Source: Thermotogota bacterium
GTDB taxonomy: Bacteria > Thermotogota > Thermotogae > Thermotogales > Thermotogaceae
Length of the DNA: 64,000 nucleotides
Direction of reading: 5' to 3'
NCBI GenBank assembly: GCA_030550515.1
Contig: JAUQPE010000029.1
Location: forward strand, 62,001-126,000
The position numbers were made by a program, and so were the translations under genes. The notes under the pieces are model-generated. The model was not told the DNA's origin, made no database searches, and was given only the letters and a program-made list of their open reading frames with translations. Numbering within the stretch: position 1 is the first letter of the stretch; each line of letters opens with the position of its first letter. Below, one piece after another: positions 49,749-60,033 of this stretch.

Positions 49749-50348
49749 ATGGAGTGGGTACTCGTTTCCATCCTCTCCTACCTGTTTGGATCGGTCCCAT
49801 TCAGTTACATCATCCCAAAATGGTGGAAAAGTGTCGACGTGAGAAAGATGGGAAGTGGAAACGTTGGCGCCACGAACGTGATCAGGAACGTCGGAACGGG
49901 TGTGGGGGCTCTGTGTTTGTTCTTGGATGCTATGAAGGGTTTCCTGCCCGTCTTCATCACCAGGTCCCTCTTCAGCGAGCCGAAACTCGTCGCTTTGGCG
50001 GCGATAACCGCTGTGCTCGGTCACGATTTTCCCGTTTTCCTCAGGTTCAAAGGTGGAAAAGGGGTCTCGTCGAGTTTCGGGGTCGTGATCGCACTCTCTT
50101 GGCTTTTGGGACTCATCTTCGCTGCCGTTTGGACCGTGTTGGTGTTCGTGACGAAGTACGCCTCCGTTGGTTCGCTCACAGCGCTGTACTTGAGTGCTGT
50201 TTTGGGTTTTCTCATCCTCGGATACGACGCCGGCATGCTCGTACTGATCCTGGCGGTTCTCTCCACGCTAAGGCATTCCGAGAACATCCAAAGGTTGGCT
50301 CGCGGTGAGGAGAAGAAGGTGGAACTCTTCAAGAGGTGGAGGAAGTGA
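49749..50348 (+). CDS. plsY: Glycerol-3-phosphate acyltransferase PlsY
   Basis: Membrane acyltransferase that uses acyl-phosphate to make lysophosphatidate, the first phospholipid step. The 199 residues have five or so membrane helices and the three PlsY motifs: FGSVPFSYIIPKWW, GSGNVGATNVIRNVG and GHDFPVFLRFKGGKGVSSSFG. The ATG lies 4 bases after the der stop. It overlaps the next gene by GTGA. Confidence 0.95.
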   Translation: MEWVLVSILSYLFGSVPFSYIIPKWWKSVDVRKMGSGNVGATNVIRNVGTGVGALCLFLDAMKGFLPVFITRSLFSEPKLVALAAITAVLGHDFPVFLRFKGGKGVSSSFGVVIALSWLLGLIFAAVWTVLVFVTKYASVGSLTALYLSAVLGFLILGYDAGMLVLILAVLSTLRHSENIQRLARGEEKKVELFKRWRK

Positions 50349-51943
50349 GGCGCAAACTTTTTGCTTTCTTCCTCCTACTTCCGGCAATGATTTTCACGCA
50401 AAGCGTACGGGAAGAATTCTCCGAAGTCCTAACGCTTTGGACGAGAGGAAACATTCCGAAAGCCTTGGAGAAAATCGAGCAGATCTTCTACAAACCAATT
50501 CCCGCCGAGAATTTGCCGGAATTCTGGTACATGAGGGCAAAGCTCTTGATAGAAGCCGGTAAAGTCCGCGAGGCCCACGAATCTTTGAAGAACATCTTAC
50601 TCGTGTTTCCCAACCAACCTGAAATCACCAGCTTACTCGAGAACGTTCGGTTCATCCTGGAGGAAGGAAGTGCCAAATCTTCCTCCTTCTCTTTCGAGCG
50701 GATTTACACCATATCTGGTTTTCAAAACGGAATCGAATACTTCTTCTCTCCCACGAGTGCCAGCGTGTTGGGGAAGCACATCTACGTGGTCGATTCGAAG
50801 AACAGAAGGATTGTGAGAACCGATGGTAGGACTTTTCAGGTAGAGGTGCTTCAGTATCAGCCCAAACAGGTCTTCGTGTTGAGGGAAGGGGAAAGGTACG
50901 TGGTAACCAACGATGGATGGGTTCTCAAAAACGACGAAAAATTGGAGAAGTTTCGCAACCCTATCGGATGTGGTTTTGACGAGAAAGGTAACTTCGTCCT
51001 CTTCGACCTTGACAGGGTCGTCGTTCTCGGTCCAGAAAGACGGGAATACGCGGTGGCGGGACATCCGTTGGTAGTCGATGGAGAGATCTTCAGGGAAAAT
51101 GTCTTTCTACTTGACTTGTGGGGTAACTCTCTGATCTCCGTTGATCTTCGAACCGGTAAAACTTCGAGGATCCCACTACCCCTCCCTACCAGGTCCTTCG
51201 AAATCTTCTACGACGGAAGGTTTATCCTTTTGACGCACTTGGGAGAGCTGTGCGTGTTTGATGGAAAGATGTTGACGACTTTGGCAAAAGTACCCCATTA
51301 CTACGACGTGGAGTACGATTACCCGTACCTCATCGGTTTCGATTGGTTAACAAACACCATCGAGATCAATTTTCTGAAGTCCGAAGAACCCATCTTCGTT
51401 CACATAGACCAGTTCAAGATCTCGAGGGACAGGATCTACCTGTATGCGAGAGTTGAGAACGCCTTTGGGAAGGATGTGAACCTCGTTCATCTGTTCTCGG
51501 AAGTTCTGGAGGCGAGGGGAAAAATCCCGTTCGACGTGGATCTCGAAACCAGGGAGTACACCTTCTACATAAGCGACGAGAAGTTCTTGACCAAGAAACT
51601 GTTCGAGGTGAACGACAGAAAAGGATACCACGTGATGGTGCCACCGGAAACCCCTCACTCCCTGGAAGCTCTCCTGATGCTGAGGTTCAAGAACGTGAAG
51701 CTGTGGACGACACTCGAAGCATCAGAGAAACTCAAAGATATCTGTTACAGATCCGGTGGTGGCGTGGGGGAGCCTTACCCCCTCGAGCACAACGTGTGGA
51801 TCTTTTCTTTCCCCCACTTGAAGCCCGTCGGAGACGAGATCATACCGGTTTCAGTGGTGTACAAGCTTTCCAAACAAACTTTCTCCGACACAGTCTATAT
51901 AACGAAGAAGGTGATAGAACTTGGACTCTCGGGAGGTTTTTGA
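50345..51943 (+). CDS. Exported protein with TPR-like start and beta-propeller-like body
   Basis: About 532 residues. It has a signal peptide (RRKLFAFFLLLPAMIFTQS), then ~100 residues of helical repeat (LTLWTRGNIPKALEKIEQI, WYMRAKLLIEAGKVREAHESL) like TPR units. A long beta-rich region follows (KHIYVVDSKNRRIVRTDG, NVFLLDLWGNSLISVDLRTG, YDGRFILLTHLGELCVFDG) resembling propeller blades. No enzyme motif is seen. GTG 50345 gives the signal peptide directly; GTG 50336 is also open. The TPR gene overlaps its end, so the two may work together at the cell envelope. I do not recognise the function. Confidence 0.72.
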   Translation: MRRKLFAFFLLLPAMIFTQSVREEFSEVLTLWTRGNIPKALEKIEQIFYKPIPAENLPEFWYMRAKLLIEAGKVREAHESLKNILLVFPNQPEITSLLENVRFILEEGSAKSSSFSFERIYTISGFQNGIEYFFSPTSASVLGKHIYVVDSKNRRIVRTDGRTFQVEVLQYQPKQVFVLREGERYVVTNDGWVLKNDEKLEKFRNPIGCGFDEKGNFVLFDLDRVVVLGPERREYAVAGHPLVVDGEIFRENVFLLDLWGNSLISVDLRTGKTSRIPLPLPTRSFEIFYDGRFILLTHLGELCVFDGKMLTTLAKVPHYYDVEYDYPYLIGFDWLTNTIEINFLKSEEPIFVHIDQFKISRDRIYLYARVENAFGKDVNLVHLFSEVLEARGKIPFDVDLETREYTFYISDEKFLTKKLFEVNDRKGYHVMVPPETPHSLEALLMLRFKNVKLWTTLEASEKLKDICYRSGGGVGEPYPLEHNVWIFSFPHLKPVGDEIIPVSVVYKLSKQTFSDTVYITKKVIELGLSGGF

Positions 51944-52346
51944 AGAGGCTTACAGGGAAATGACGAGTGGAAACCTGGATAGAGCGCTCGACCTCTTCTC
52001 CAAGCTCCTGAGAGAGGAGCCATCTCCCGAGGCATGGGTGAACGTTGGGAACATATTCCGCAGGATGGGGTTCATGGGAAAGGCAGTGGAGAGTTACAAA
52101 GAAGCCTTGAAGCTGAGACCCGATATGCCCGAGGCGTTCTTCAACCTAGGATGCGCCTTGTATCAGATGGGAAAGTATTTTGAAGCCTTGATGATGATAG
52201 AAAAAGCGGAAAAGTTTGGACTGATGGACGAGAAAGTGAAGATCTTGAGAGCTCTGTGTAGGTTGAAGTTACACGAACCGGATGCCCTGGACGACCTCAA
52301 CGAGGACCAGAAGAGATTGGTGAAAGAACTGATGAGAGATGGTTGA
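51921..52346 (+). CDS. Tetratricopeptide-repeat protein
   Basis: 141 residues with three TPR-like units (REMTSGNLDRALDLFSKLL, VNVGNIFRRMGFMGKAVESY, FFNLGCALYQMGKYFEALMM). No signal peptide, so probably cytosolic adaptor. TTG 51921 follows AAGGTGA inside the end of the exported-protein gene; ATG 51960 is an alternative start. The stop overlaps the mfd start. Confidence 0.78.
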   Translation: MDSREVFEEAYREMTSGNLDRALDLFSKLLREEPSPEAWVNVGNIFRRMGFMGKAVESYKEALKLRPDMPEAFFNLGCALYQMGKYFEALMMIEKAEKFGLMDEKVKILRALCRLKLHEPDALDDLNEDQKRLVKELMRDG

Positions 52347-55074
52347 AATTCTCTTGGTACCGAGTGAAAGAGAAGCGGAGGAATACCAGTCTCTCGGTTA
52401 CGTGCACTACCCCCCGAGGGACGTCCTGCCCCTCGAGGAGATACCCGTTTCCCCTCCCGTCAAGAAGAAAAGGGTGGAAATTTTGTGGAGAGTCCTCAAC
52501 GGAGAAAACGTGAAGATCGTTACAACCCTGAAAGCACTCTTGGAAAGAATCATGGATCCTCAAAAGTTCAAAGATCTCGCCCTTCACCTGAAACCGGGAG
52601 ACGTTCTCAAAGAACCGGAGGCGCTCCTGTCTTCCCTTGGTTATGAAAGGACTTACATGATCCAGCTGGTGGGAGAGTTCTCCGTGAGAGGTTCTATCGT
52701 GGATGTGTTCACTCCAGGTTATCCGAAACCCGCCAGGTTGGAACTCTTCGACGACAAGGTTGAAGAGATCAGGCTCTTCGACGTGTCGACGCAGAGGTCC
52801 GTGGAACAACTGAACGAGCTCTTCGTCCTCCCGTTCGAGGACATCTCGGGAGACGCAACCTTGTGGGATTACTCCAACAACTCTCTCCTCTTCGTGGTGA
52901 AAAAGGATGCGGTGATTGAAGAGTACCTGAGATATCGTAGGGAAATGAAGAATCTCGTCGGAGAGAGATACAAACAAGCTTTCAAGGAAGAACTATTGGA
53001 GGAGATTCTGAAAGAAGCCAAGGAACTGAAAATGGACACCGGTAAAGGTCGTTTTGTACGCGTGGAAAGGGAAGAAGAGACACTCCCTCTGTCATTGTAC
53101 GATTTGGACGAGATCAAAGAAGGGGATTTGGTTGTACACAAAGATCACGGAATAGCGGTTTTCGAGGGTGTGGTTAGGTTGAAGAACGTTCTAGGGGAGA
53201 AAGATTACCTCAAACTCAAGTACGAAGATGCCGTGTTGTACGTTCCGGTGGAGAGGATCGAAAAAGTCCACAAGTACGTGGGAGATCCCTCGCAGGTGAA
53301 CGTGGACAGGCTGAACAGCACCAGGTGGAAGCAAACGGTTCAGAGGGTGCGGGAAGATGTCGAAAAACGCGTTAGAGAGATCGTGGAGCTCTACATGAAG
53401 AGGCAAACGATACGTGGGTTGTCCTTAACCGGTGACCCAGAACTGGAAGAAAAGTTCGCCCAAACTTTTCCTTACATAGAGACATCCGATCAGCTCAAAA
53501 GCATAGAGGAGGTCCTGGAAGATCTGGCTTCAGAAAAACCTATGGATCGTCTGCTGTGTGGCGACTCCGGCTTTGGAAAGACTGAGGTGGCTTTACGCGC
53601 CATTTTCAGAACGGTGGTGTCTGGGAAACAGGTGGCCGTGCTCGTTCCCACCACCGTCTTGGCCAGGCAACATTACGAGAATTTCAAGGAGAGACTCGAA
53701 CCTTTTGGGGTGAAAGTTGAACTTTTGGATGGCTCCCGAACAACTGCCGAAAAGCAAATAGTTCTCGAAAAGCTGAAAAACGGGGAAGTGGACGTGGTGG
53801 TGGGCACACACGCTCTTCTGAGCGATAGGGTGTCTTTCTTCGACTTGGGACTTATCGTCATCGACGAAGAGCAAAAATTCGGTGTGGAACAGAAAGAGAA
53901 GTTGAAAAAGTTGAGACTGTCTGTGAACGTCCTCTCGATGAGCGCAACGCCTATTCCGAGAACGCTCTACATGGCGTTGTCTGGGATGAGGGACATGTCC
54001 GTCATAAACGTTCCTCCACCCGGAAGAAAACCTGTCTTGGTCTACGTCATGGAGTACAACGAAGATGTTTTGAAGGCTGCTGTGCTGCGCGAAGTGAACA
54101 GAGGAGGTCAAGTGATCTACGTACACAACAGGGTGGAAGAGTTCCCGGAAGTCTACGAGCGCCTGAAAAAGCTCTTTCCAGGTCTCACCGTCTCATACGC
54201 CCACGGCAAGATGCCAAAAAGACAGCTCGAGAAGGTCATGAGAGATTTCTACGAAGGTAGACTCGATTTGTTGCTGTGCACCACAATCGTGGAGAACGGA
54301 ATAGACGTTCCCAACGCGAACACGTTGATCGTCGATGACGCACACAGGTACGGCCTTGGACAACTCTACCAGCTCAGAGGACGAGTGGGAAGAAGCGACA
54401 GAAGGGCTTTCGCGTACTTCTTCTATCCTAAAGGGACGCCAAAGAGCGCCCTGGAGAGGTTGAAGGTCATACGAGCGCACACGGAACCTGGAAGCGGTTT
54501 GCGGATAGCCTTGAAAGACATGGAATTGAGGGGTATTGGAGACATCCTGGGGATAGAACAACACGGTAACGTTGTATCGATAGGTTTGAAGCTCTACAAC
54601 GAAATCTTAAGGGAAACCTTGCACAAATTGAGGGGGACAAGGTTGAAAGAAGAAACGACTGCGGACGTGGAAATGGAAAACGCACCGGGAAGGTTCTTCA
54701 TACCGGAAGAGTACGTCCAAAACCCCGTCGAGAGGTTACATCTCTACAGGAGGATGGCATCCGCCGAGAACGAAGAAGCGCTCGAAGAACTCGAAGAAGA
54801 GTTGAAAGATAGGTTCGGTCCCATCCCAGAGGAAGTCGCACTGCTTTTGAAGTACTTCAGGATCCGAATCAGGGCGAACTCCCTTGGAATCAAAAAGATC
54901 AGGTTCGATCACCATTTGGTGGAACTCTACGTCGACGAAAGATCTCCTTTCGTGAACCATCCACGCTATAACTCTCGCAGCGGATCCATCGTGCTCCATC
55001 CAAAGGGCGATCTCGTGGAATTTTTGATGAACTTTTTGAAAGAGAAGGGCCGAGGGAGGTCTCCCTCAGCCTAA
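52339..55074 (+). CDS. mfd: Transcription-repair coupling factor Mfd (short form)
   Basis: 911 residues, well under the ~1150 of E. coli Mfd. The N-terminal UvrB-like part is reduced: it begins almost directly with [22 protein letters not shown] and [15 protein letters not shown]. Present after it are the RNA-polymerase-binding domain ([20 protein letters not shown], residues ~250-330), helicase motifs [46 protein letters not shown] and [16 protein letters not shown], and the C-terminal regulatory domain. It removes stalled polymerase and recruits UvrA. ATG inside the TPR gene end; the 3' end overlaps rpoD convergently by 9 bases. Confidence 0.95.
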   Translation: MVEILLVPSEREAEEYQSLGYVHYPPRDVLPLEEIPVSPPVKKKRVEILWRVLNGENVKIVTTLKALLERIMDPQKFKDLALHLKPGDVLKEPEALLSSLGYERTYMIQLVGEFSVRGSIVDVFTPGYPKPARLELFDDKVEEIRLFDVSTQRSVEQLNELFVLPFEDISGDATLWDYSNNSLLFVVKKDAVIEEYLRYRREMKNLVGERYKQAFKEELLEEILKEAKELKMDTGKGRFVRVEREEETLPLSLYDLDEIKEGDLVVHKDHGIAVFEGVVRLKNVLGEKDYLKLKYEDAVLYVPVERIEKVHKYVGDPSQVNVDRLNSTRWKQTVQRVREDVEKRVREIVELYMKRQTIRGLSLTGDPELEEKFAQTFPYIETSDQLKSIEEVLEDLASEKPMDRLLCGDSGFGKTEVALRAIFRTVVSGKQVAVLVPTTVLARQHYENFKERLEPFGVKVELLDGSRTTAEKQIVLEKLKNGEVDVVVGTHALLSDRVSFFDLGLIVIDEEQKFGVEQKEKLKKLRLSVNVLSMSATPIPRTLYMALSGMRDMSVINVPPPGRKPVLVYVMEYNEDVLKAAVLREVNRGGQVIYVHNRVEEFPEVYERLKKLFPGLTVSYAHGKMPKRQLEKVMRDFYEGRLDLLLCTTIVENGIDVPNANTLIVDDAHRYGLGQLYQLRGRVGRSDRRAFAYFFYPKGTPKSALERLKVIRAHTEPGSGLRIALKDMELRGIGDILGIEQHGNVVSIGLKLYNEILRETLHKLRGTRLKEETTADVEMENAPGRFFIPEEYVQNPVERLHLYRRMASAENEEALEELEEELKDRFGPIPEEVALLLKYFRIRIRANSLGIKKIRFDHHLVELYVDERSPFVNHPRYNSRSGSIVLHPKGDLVEFLMNFLKEKGRGRSPSA
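55048..55071. terminator. Bidirectional hairpin at the mfd/rpoD convergent ends
   Basis: GGCCGAGGGA, loop GGTC, TCCCTCAGCC with one mismatch. It covers the last codons of mfd and the rpoD stop. The T-tracts are weak on both sides (CTTCTCTTTC on the minus strand), so its strength is uncertain. Confidence 0.5.
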
Positions 55075-56310
55075 ATGTTCGTCTTCGTCCATGAGGGAGA
55101 GGAGGGATTTCAGGTACTTGCTCCTCGACGGGTGTCTCAGCTTTCTCAAGGCCTTAACCTCGATCTGCCTGATCCGCTCGCGAGTCACGTTGAAGTACTG
55201 CCCCACCTCTTCGAGCGTCTTGGGTTTCCCATCCAACAATCCGTACCTCATGCGGAGCACCATGGCTTCCCTGGGACTGAGGGTCTTCAGAACTTTTTCC
55301 AGTTCTTCTCTCATCAGCATTCTCATGGCTTCCTTCTTTGGGGAAGGTATGCTTTCGTCGGCGACGAAATCTTCTATGGAGGAGTCTTCGTCTTCACCTA
55401 TTGGAGACTCGAGGGATATCGTTTCTTTGGAAGCCTCTAGGATCTCCTTCACCTTTTCTGGTGGTTTGCCGAGCATCTTGGCGAGTTCTTCGATAGAAGG
55501 TTCCTCTCCATACTTTTGGTAGTATTCCCTTCTCAACTTGTTCACCTTGTTGATGGTCTCCACCATGTGGACCGGTATCCTGATGGTTCTAGCCTGATCG
55601 GCGATGGCCCTCGTGATGGCTTGTCTTATCCACCAAGTCGCGTAGGTGCTGAACTTGTAACCTTTCCTCCAATCGAATTTCTCAACGGCTTTGAGAAGTC
55701 CGATGTTCCCTTCCTGTATGAGATCCAGGAAAGAAAGGCCACGTCCCATGTACCTCTTGGCTATGCTAACCACCAGTCTCAAGTTCGATACGATGAGTTT
55801 TTCACGTGCTTTCTTGTCCCCCATCTGAGCTCTCCTGGCGAGTTCTCTCTCTTGTCTTGGCGTGAGAAGGGGTATTTTCCCGATCTCCCTCAAGTACATC
55901 TTTATCGGATCTCTCACATTGCTCGCATCGTGGACTTCTGGTGATTCCCTTTCCAACAACTCTTTCACTTCGTCTTCGAGGTTCACGCCCTCTTCTTCTT
56001 CCTCTCCCACCTCCTCTTCTAGGATCTTTATCCCGTTCTTTTCGAGCTCCTCGTAGATCTTCTCTATGAGGTTCGTGTCGAAGTCTTCATAATCTGGGGG
56101 GAACGCTTTGTCTATATCTTCGTAAGTGATGTATCCTTTCTTCTTTCCAAGTTGTATGAGCTTTTTTATGCGCTTCTCTATCTGAGAGGAAACACTCTCC
56201 ATCTTCTTCTCTCCCTCGATCTCCTTCTCAACCTCTTGCTGTTGTTCATGAACGCTCAGTTCCTGGACCTTTTTTTCCTCTTCTTTTGTGTTTTTCGCTT
56301 TTCTTGGCAT
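55066..56310 (-). CDS. rpoD: Primary sigma factor RpoD (sigma-A)
   Basis: 414 residues. Region 1.1 ([20 protein letters not shown]) and an acidic linker lead into region 1.2 ([27 protein letters not shown]). Region 2 is [32 protein letters not shown], with 2.3-2.4 in [18 protein letters not shown] and [12 protein letters not shown]. Region 3 and region 4.2 ([20 protein letters not shown]) follow. It recognises -35/-10 promoters such as those listed here. ATG 56310 follows GGGAGGTG at 6 bases; GTG 56319 lies in that site. It overlaps the end of dnaG. Confidence 0.97.
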   Translation of the reverse strand: MPRKAKNTKEEEKKVQELSVHEQQQEVEKEIEGEKKMESVSSQIEKRIKKLIQLGKKKGYITYEDIDKAFPPDYEDFDTNLIEKIYEELEKNGIKILEEEVGEEEEEGVNLEDEVKELLERESPEVHDASNVRDPIKMYLREIGKIPLLTPRQERELARRAQMGDKKAREKLIVSNLRLVVSIAKRYMGRGLSFLDLIQEGNIGLLKAVEKFDWRKGYKFSTYATWWIRQAITRAIADQARTIRIPVHMVETINKVNKLRREYYQKYGEEPSIEELAKMLGKPPEKVKEILEASKETISLESPIGEDEDSSIEDFVADESIPSPKKEAMRMLMREELEKVLKTLSPREAMVLRMRYGLLDGKPKTLEEVGQYFNVTRERIRQIEVKALRKLRHPSRSKYLKSLLSLMDEDEHLG

Positions 56311-56315
56311 GTGAT

Positions 56316-58004
56316 TCACCTCCCTCTGACCTTTCTCAGGAGATCCATCCGTACTTGCATGAGGACCTTCTTTTCCTCCTCAGTGGCACTTTCCATCATC
56401 TTCTCTATCTCCTTTATACGTTTTTCGGTACGTAACATGTCCAACCGATGTAGCACGTCGTTAAAAAACTTTTCCACGTCTTTTGGGGGAGGGATCCGCT
56501 CAAGGACGGAAAAGATCCAATCTCTCAGATTTTTGGGCGCCTCCACCATCACCTCATCGACGGTCTTGTCTTTCGAGACGAAATCGAAGAAGTTCCTCGC
56601 TTCTCCATCTAGAACGCTCAGGTCTAGCGATAGGATTCTCTCCCTGAAGTGTTCGTAGTTGATGAAGAGAAACGCGAGAGCTTCCCCCACATCGAAGATT
56701 TTCTTGGCTTCCCTTTTGACGAGCACTTCTTTTGACTTTTCGGACGAGAAGAAGTTCAAGACATCCGATTCGGTTGTGCTCAAGATTCTTGAGGCTTCCC
56801 TCACCATGTTCTCGAAATTCTTGAGGTATCCCTTCTCCCTCATCTTCTGAGCCCACTTCTTTAGGAAGAGCAGGTAATTTCTCACCCCAGATGAAACTTT
56901 GAGATCGAAGAGATCCCTGGCTCGATCGACCAAGAAGATTTCGAAAGGTCTGGAGTCTTTGAGTCTACTTTTGAGGGCTTCCCTTCCCTCTTTCTGCAAG
57001 AGTTCATCGGGATCTTTGTAAGGGGCCACACTGGCAACCAACACGTTGAACTCGTGCTCGAGGAGATCTTCGAGGGTCTTCAGCGTGGCCCTCACACCGG
57101 CGGCGTCGTTGTCGAAGCAGAGGATGACGTTTTTGGAGTAAGCGGACAGCTTCAAAATGGCCTCCCTCGATAGGTTTGTACCAAGAACGGCCACAGACGT
57201 GGGGACCCCAGCCCTTCTGAAAGCGATGGCGTCGAAATAACCTTCCGTCAGCACGAAGAACCCAACTTCCTTTGCCCATTTTTTTGCGTCGTAGAACAAG
57301 AACATCACTTTCCGTTTTGAAAAGTACTTCGTGTCAGGGGAGTTTAGGTATTTCGGTTCACCTTCGCCCAAGAGTCTCCCACCAAAGGCAACAACGTGGC
57401 CGGAATCGTTTTTCACAGGTATGATCAGGCGCCCCTCGAACCTGTCCACGAACTCGTTTCCCTTCTTGACCAAAAGTCCAAATTCCGTCAACTCTTCCTC
57501 CGAAAGTCCTATCTTCTCCGCCACTTCCAAAGCTGTTTTCGAACCAAGTGGTGCGTAACCAAAACCGAACTCCTTGATCTCCTCTTCCGTGAAACCACGA
57601 TCGACTAAGTACCTCTTAGCCTCTTGAAAACGCTCAACGTTTTTCACGTATTCCTTCCAAACCAAGTTGTGGTATTCAACGTACCTTCCGTACTCGGACG
57701 GTTTCGAGGACTTGTGGACGGAGAGGTCCACTCCCGCCCTTTTAGCGAGTTTCTCCAAAGCTTCTTGAAAGCTTAGACCTTCCATCTCTTGAACGAACTT
57801 TATCACGTCTCCACTTGCCCCGCATCCGAAGCAGTGGTAAATCTTCAAGCCAGGATGAACGTAGAAAGAAGGTGTGGTCTCGGCGTGAAAAGGGCAGAGG
57901 GCTCTGTAGTAGGACCCCACCTTCGCTAGGTTCACGTATTCCGAAACCACTTCCACTATATCCACACGGTTCTTTATTTCGTCGATCACTTCGCGGGGAA
58001 TCAT
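56316..58004 (-). CDS. dnaG: DNA primase DnaG
   Basis: 562 residues. The N-terminal CHC2 zinc domain has CPFHAE and CFGCG ([17 protein letters not shown]). The TOPRIM core contains [17 protein letters not shown] (Glu), [17 protein letters not shown] (Asp-x-Asp) and PDELLQKEG. The C-terminal helicase-binding domain is helical and somewhat divergent. It makes RNA primers with the DnaB helicase encoded at 16642. It lies downstream of rpsI and a terminator, and overlaps rpoD. Confidence 0.96.
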   Translation of the reverse strand: MIPREVIDEIKNRVDIVEVVSEYVNLAKVGSYYRALCPFHAETTPSFYVHPGLKIYHCFGCGASGDVIKFVQEMEGLSFQEALEKLAKRAGVDLSVHKSSKPSEYGRYVEYHNLVWKEYVKNVERFQEAKRYLVDRGFTEEEIKEFGFGYAPLGSKTALEVAEKIGLSEEELTEFGLLVKKGNEFVDRFEGRLIIPVKNDSGHVVAFGGRLLGEGEPKYLNSPDTKYFSKRKVMFLFYDAKKWAKEVGFFVLTEGYFDAIAFRRAGVPTSVAVLGTNLSREAILKLSAYSKNVILCFDNDAAGVRATLKTLEDLLEHEFNVLVASVAPYKDPDELLQKEGREALKSRLKDSRPFEIFLVDRARDLFDLKVSSGVRNYLLFLKKWAQKMREKGYLKNFENMVREASRILSTTESDVLNFFSSEKSKEVLVKREAKKIFDVGEALAFLFINYEHFRERILSLDLSVLDGEARNFFDFVSKDKTVDEVMVEAPKNLRDWIFSVLERIPPPKDVEKFFNDVLHRLDMLRTEKRIKEIEKMMESATEEEKKVLMQVRMDLLRKVRGR

Positions 58005-58024
58005 CTGGCAAAACCACCCGGACA

Positions 58025-58053
58025 GGAAAAAATGGTCCGGCAGAACCGGACCA
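58025..58053 (-). terminator. Terminator of the rplU-rpsI operon, ahead of dnaG
   Basis: On the minus strand GGTCCGG, loop TTCTG, CCGGACC, then ATTTTTT. It separates rpsI from dnaG-rpoD; no separate dnaG promoter was seen, so partial read-through may feed dnaG. Confidence 0.88.
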
Positions 58054-58074
58054 CGCTCTCTCTGGGGGTAACTT

Positions 58075-58479
58075 TCATCTCTTGGAGTACTGAGGAGCTC
58101 TTCTTGCTTTTCTCAAACCGTACTTCTTCCTCTCGACCATTCTGGGGTCCCTGGTGAGCATCTTGTGTTTTTTCAAGACCGACCTGAGAGTTCCGTCGAA
58201 GTGCACCAGAGCCCGCGCGATGCCTAGCCTTACGGCTCCCGCCTGTCCCGATAGTCCCCCTCCGTTCACCCTGATGAGCAAATCGAATTTCCCCAGCGTG
58301 TTCGTGACGACGAGGGGTTCTATTGCGTGTTTGGCCCACGCAACGTTCTTGAAGTATTCGTTGATGTCTTTGTACTCCTTGCCGTTTATCTTGACCTTCC
58401 CCGTGCCGGGCCTCAAATAAACCCTGGCGACTGCCGTTTTTCGACGACCGGTCCCGTGGTACCCTATGATCTCCGCCAT
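58075..58479 (-). CDS. rpsI: 30S ribosomal protein S9
   Basis: 134 residues. The family pattern is complete: [63 protein letters not shown] and the basic C terminus APQYSKR, whose last Arg reaches the P-site tRNA. ATG 58479 is chosen since GGAGGTAAGGAGG precedes it. GTG 58500, overlapping the rplM stop, would add seven residues and is less likely. Confidence 0.96.
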   Translation of the reverse strand: MAEIIGYHGTGRRKTAVARVYLRPGTGKVKINGKEYKDINEYFKNVAWAKHAIEPLVVTNTLGKFDLLIRVNGGGLSGQAGAVRLGIARALVHFDGTLRSVLKKHKMLTRDPRMVERKKYGLRKARRAPQYSKR

Positions 58480-58496
58480 CCTCCTTACCTCCTCGC

Positions 58497-58946
58497 TCAC
58501 AGACTGATCGGCTCAGGTTTCTGAGCTTCGTGAGGATGCGTCGGCGAAGCGTAAACTTTGAGCCTCTTCAACATCTTTCTTCCCAAGGCGGTCTTCGGGA
58601 GCATCCTTCTCACGGCGAGCCACACCAACCTTTCCGGGTGCTTCTGGAGCATCTGCTCGGCCGTCATGGATTTGAGACCACCTGGATAACCGCTGTGCCA
58701 GTAGTAAACTTTCTGTTTCCACTTTTTACCCGTTAAAACCACCTTGTCTGCGTTCACAACGACCACGTAATCCCCCATGTCTACGTGCGGGGTGTAATTG
58801 GGTTTATGCTTGCCCATGAGGATCTTCGCTATCTGGGAAGCGAGCCTTCCAAGCACCTTTCCCGAAGCGTCAACGACGTACCACTTTCTCTGAACAGCTT
58901 CTTTCTTCACCATCGTGGTCTTCTGGATAGGGAAATATCTAGCCAT
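58497..58946 (-). CDS. rplM: 50S ribosomal protein L13
   Basis: 149 residues with [57 protein letters not shown] and [19 protein letters not shown]. It is an early assembly protein of the large subunit and directly precedes rpsI, the usual pair. The start overlaps the end of the ribU gene by 8 bases. Confidence 0.97.
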   Translation of the reverse strand: MARYFPIQKTTMVKKEAVQRKWYVVDASGKVLGRLASQIAKILMGKHKPNYTPHVDMGDYVVVVNADKVVLTGKKWKQKVYYWHSGYPGGLKSMTAEQMLQKHPERLVWLAVRRMLPKTALGRKMLKRLKVYASPTHPHEAQKPEPISL

Positions 58947-59490
58947 TTCTTTGCCTCCTTTCCACCACTTCGAGTTTCAAAAGGAACGAGACTCTCTTGT
59001 ACACCAAAAAAGTAACAAAAGAATCCACCCCGAACTTTATCAAGTTGAAAGCCACAATGAACGCAAAGAGATTCAAGAACAGTTCAAAAGGTGCTTTGAA
59101 GTACAAGGGCACGATGAACGCGTTCAAACCGAGCGCGAAAGCGGTGGTGAAAAGGGTCGCCAAGATCATTCCCTTGACGGCGCTAACCTTCGTTCTCTTC
59201 TGGGAGTACACGAGCCCAGCTATTCCCACGAACATCATACCAACAGCGGCGTTCACCGCAATCCCAACAGGATCACCAGATTTCAGGAGGAAAAAGAGTA
59301 TGTCCTTGACCAGAACCACCAACATGCCCGTCCCTGGTCCGAAAAGAAAGCTCAAAATCAAGGCAGGGATCTCGCTTGGATCGTACTTTAGAAAACTCGC
59401 TTGCGGAAATATGGGAAACTCAAGGAACATCAAAATCGTTGCAAGCGCTGAAAATATCCCGATGAAAGCGACCTTCTTCGTTCTGGTCAA
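58939..59490 (-). CDS. ribU: ECF transporter substrate-binding subunit, RibU-like (riboflavin)
   Basis: 183 residues with six hydrophobic segments. The N-terminal [41 protein letters not shown] and the central [23 protein letters not shown] match RibU, the riboflavin S component that uses a shared EcfAAT energy module (not in the window). TTG start overlapping the rpmA stop (TTGA). It is embedded in a ribosomal-protein operon, and no FMN riboswitch precedes it. Confidence 0.85.
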   Translation of the reverse strand: MTRTKKVAFIGIFSALATILMFLEFPIFPQASFLKYDPSEIPALILSFLFGPGTGMLVVLVKDILFFLLKSGDPVGIAVNAAVGMMFVGIAGLVYSQKRTKVSAVKGMILATLFTTAFALGLNAFIVPLYFKAPFELFLNLFAFIVAFNLIKFGVDSFVTFLVYKRVSFLLKLEVVERRQRNG

Positions 59491-59750
59491 GAAGCATCAC
59501 CCACCTCGTACACGCTCACGTACTTTTTGTTGTTTCTCACCTCGAATTTCACCTTCCCGTCCTTGAGCGCGAAGAGCGTGAAATCTCTACCCATGCCGAC
59601 GTTCTTTCCAGGGTAAAACTGTGTTCCCCTCTGCCTCACCAAAATGTTACCCGCCCTAACCAGTTCTCCATCTCCCACCTTCACACCGAGATACTTCGGC
59701 AGACTGTCCCTTCCGTTTCTCGCAACGCCTCCACTCTTTTTATGGGCCAT
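59487..59750 (-). CDS. rpmA: 50S ribosomal protein L27
   Basis: 87 residues with [15 protein letters not shown] at the N terminus (reaches the peptidyl transferase centre), [24 protein letters not shown] and [18 protein letters not shown]. It starts MAHKKSGG, with no N-terminal extension of the kind that Prp cleaves in Firmicutes. The ATG has GGAGGTGA at 8 bases and sits inside the end of prp, so no longer form is likely. Confidence 0.97.
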   Translation of the reverse strand: MAHKKSGGVARNGRDSLPKYLGVKVGDGELVRAGNILVRQRGTQFYPGKNVGMGRDFTLFALKDGKVKFEVRNNKKYVSVYEVGDAS

Positions 59751-60033
59751 CGCACTTCACCTCCACCTTCAGGGAATCAGGAAAGAGTCTTTCCAGTTCT
59801 TTCAAAGATCTAACCAAGGCGGAGATTACTTTCGCCGAACACTCATCTCTCTTCTGCGGAAACCAAACCCTCAGATATCCTTTCTCTTTCTCGACGCTCA
59901 CGCCGTACTCTGCTTTCAAGAAATTTGTGACATGTTGCGTAAGCACGCTTACTGCCACGCAAATGTGATCTTTCTTCTTTGGAGAGTGCCCTCTCACCTC
60001 GAAGTACTCTCCAGTCAGCAAGAACTCGATCAT
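59740..60033 (-). CDS. prp: Ribosomal-processing cysteine protease Prp family protein
   Basis: 97 residues. The catalytic pair is visible: His in [11 protein letters not shown] and Cys in [12 protein letters not shown] (about 12 residues on). Prp cleaves N-terminal extensions of L27 where these exist. It lies between rplU and rpmA as in Firmicutes. ATG 60033 overlaps the rplU stop (ATGA); there is no good ribosome site, so translation probably depends on rplU. Its natural substrate here is unclear because L27 lacks the extension. Confidence 0.9.
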   Translation of the reverse strand: MIEFLLTGEYFEVRGHSPKKKDHICVAVSVLTQHVTNFLKAEYGVSVEKEKGYLRVWFPQKRDECSAKVISALVRSLKELERLFPDSLKVEVKCDGP

